From Candidatus Woesearchaeota archaeon (GTDB lineage Archaea; Nanobdellota; Nanobdellia; Woesearchaeales; UBA12501), in contig WJJV01000049.1 of assembly GCA_014729495.1 (NCBI GenBank), positions 1 through 5,158 on the forward strand: DNA of 5,158 nt. Direction: 5' to 3'. Under the pieces are notes generated by a model. It was not told the origin of the DNA, ran no database searches, and saw only the letters and a program-made list of their open reading frames with translations. Of the stretch, positions 4,511 to 5,158 are shown in pieces. Every line of letters begins with the position of its first letter. The stretch's first letter is position 1. A program made the position numbers and the translations under genes.

Positions 4511-4918
4511 ATGAAAGAACTACTGCTTCCATTGCTTAAGAAATCCCAGAAAAAAGAGGGCTGCATTTCTGAGAAAGCTGTAAAAGAAATCAGCAAGAAA
4601 ACAGGGATTCCGGTCTCAAGAGTTTACGGAGCTGCTACATTCTATGCAATGCTTCATACATCTAAGCAGGGCAGGTATGTGATTGAGATATGCAATTCTC
4701 CCTCATGCTACCTGAATGGCTCTCTTGACATGATCAAATACCTAGAGAAGAAGCTGAATATAAAGTCAGGACAGACAACAGAGGACAACAGGTTCAGCAT
4801 GCACATTGGATCATGCATAGGATGCTGCAATATGGCTCCTGCAATGAGGATAAACAGCAAAGTCTACAGCAAACTTACAGAAAAGAAGATTGATGATATA
4901 CTAAAGAAATGCAAATAA
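4511..4918 (+). CDS. nuoE: NuoE/HndA-type [2Fe-2S] thioredoxin-like subunit
   Basis: The 135-residue protein matches the 24-kDa subunit family of complex I and its relatives in NAD-dependent hydrogenases and formate dehydrogenases. Residues 1-48 form the helical N-terminal part with the signature SRVYGAATFYAML (36-48). The thioredoxin-like domain follows and holds the [2Fe-2S] ligands Cys61 and Cys66 (CNSPSC) and Cys102 and Cys106 (CIGCC). The second pair normally reads CxGxC with a small residue in the middle; here that residue is a fifth Cys, Cys105. MAPAMRINSKVYSKLT (108-123) matches the usual APAMxINxxxYxxLT segment. It would carry electrons between the flavin subunit and the rest of a complex. 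It is slightly shorter than typical members and has no N-terminal extension. The partner flavoprotein gene begins 27 nt downstream. The symbol denotes family only; HndA or HoxE-like would be equally valid. Confidence 0.9.
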   Translation: MKELLLPLLKKSQKKEGCISEKAVKEISKKTGIPVSRVYGAATFYAMLHTSKQGRYVIEICNSPSCYLNGSLDMIKYLEKKLNIKSGQTTEDNRFSMHIGSCIGCCNMAPAMRINSKVYSKLTEKKIDDILKKCK

Positions 4919-4945
4919 AGATAGATCAAGTGAGATTAAGTCAAA

Positions 4946-5158
4946 ATGCAGATACTGAGAAATACCGGACTTGAGGCTTATAAGAAAGCGAGCAAAATGA
5001 CCCGGCAGGGAATAATGGACCTTCTTGCCAAAAAGGGCCTTACTGGAAGAGGCGGAGCCGGCTTTCCCACTGCAAAGAAATGGGAGTTTGTGCTGAATCA
5101 GGATTCTGACCAGAAGTATGTGATATGCAATGCTGATGAAGGAGAGCCAGGGACATTC
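4946..5158 (+). CDS. nuoF: NuoF/HndC/HoxF-type NADH-binding flavoprotein, 5' part
   Basis: The first 71 residues are present; the gene runs off the end of the window. GLTGRGGAGFPTAKKWEF (31-48) is the family's glycine-rich FMN/NADH loop, and YVICNADEGEPGTF (58-71) is the second conserved nucleotide/flavin segment. Together they identify the 51-kDa-subunit family, which oxidises or reduces NAD(P)H through FMN and a [4Fe-4S] cluster. There is no N-terminal ferredoxin-like or NuoE-like fusion, since the catalytic domain starts about 20 residues in; C-terminal additions such as the extra ferredoxin domain of HndC-type proteins cannot be seen. The start ATG is the first after an in-frame TGA at 4931-4933, with GTGAGAT (4930-4936) as a modest ribosome site. 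Whether the full complex is a hydrogenase, formate dehydrogenase or complex I-like cannot be judged here. Confidence 0.92.
   Translation, partial: MQILRNTGLEAYKKASKMTRQGIMDLLAKKGLTGRGGAGFPTAKKWEFVLNQDSDQKYVICNADEGEPGTF

Overview
The window looks archaeal, most likely a small-genome DPANN lineage (Woesearchaeota/Pacearchaeota-like). This is inferred from three things: heavy use of AGA/AGG for Arg and ATA for Ile, AT-rich TATA-like boxes of the TTTATAT type in front of gene groups, and short single-domain proteins. No rRNA or other phylogenetic marker is present, so the lineage is only a guess. All convincing genes are on the + strand.

Left part (1-1696): a compact RNA/protein-modification cluster. 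It holds the C-terminal tail of an unidentified protein, a complete NSUN/RsmB-type RNA m5C methyltransferase, and a small class I SAM-dependent methyltransferase resembling the FAM173/Dot1-like group. Intergenic gaps are 26 nt and 8 nt, so this is probably one operon.

Middle part (1685-3218): a minimal site-2 protease (M50 family) with its own TATA elements lying over the end of the previous gene. It is followed by a helical protein I do not recognise, whose 3' end overlaps a HypA-like zinc-ribbon protein by 38 nt. The HypA-like protein lacks the usual N-terminal Met-His-Glu nickel site.

Gap (3219-3934): about 0.7 kb with no credible gene but rich in secondary structure. Its first half carries five copies of a GGCAGCA motif, three forward and two inverted, enclosing a 12-bp perfect inverted repeat built from two GGGAATTCCC palindromes. 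Its second half carries three tandem units, spaced 81-84 nt, each folding into a hairpin. The stems show compensatory base changes and the loops share an AGCARCRYCTT motif. This is the most unusual part of the window and is a candidate structured RNA or an undescribed repeat element.

Right part (3871-5158): a TATA-preceded operon of a polytopic membrane protein, a NuoE/HndA-type [2Fe-2S] subunit and the start of a NuoF/HndC/HoxF-type flavoprotein, separated by 27-nt gaps. NuoE and NuoF homologues together form the NAD(P)H-oxidising diaphorase module of soluble hydrogenases, formate dehydrogenases or complex I. With a HypA-like protein nearby, a hydrogenase-linked module is the most reasonable guess, but the catalytic subunit is not visible.
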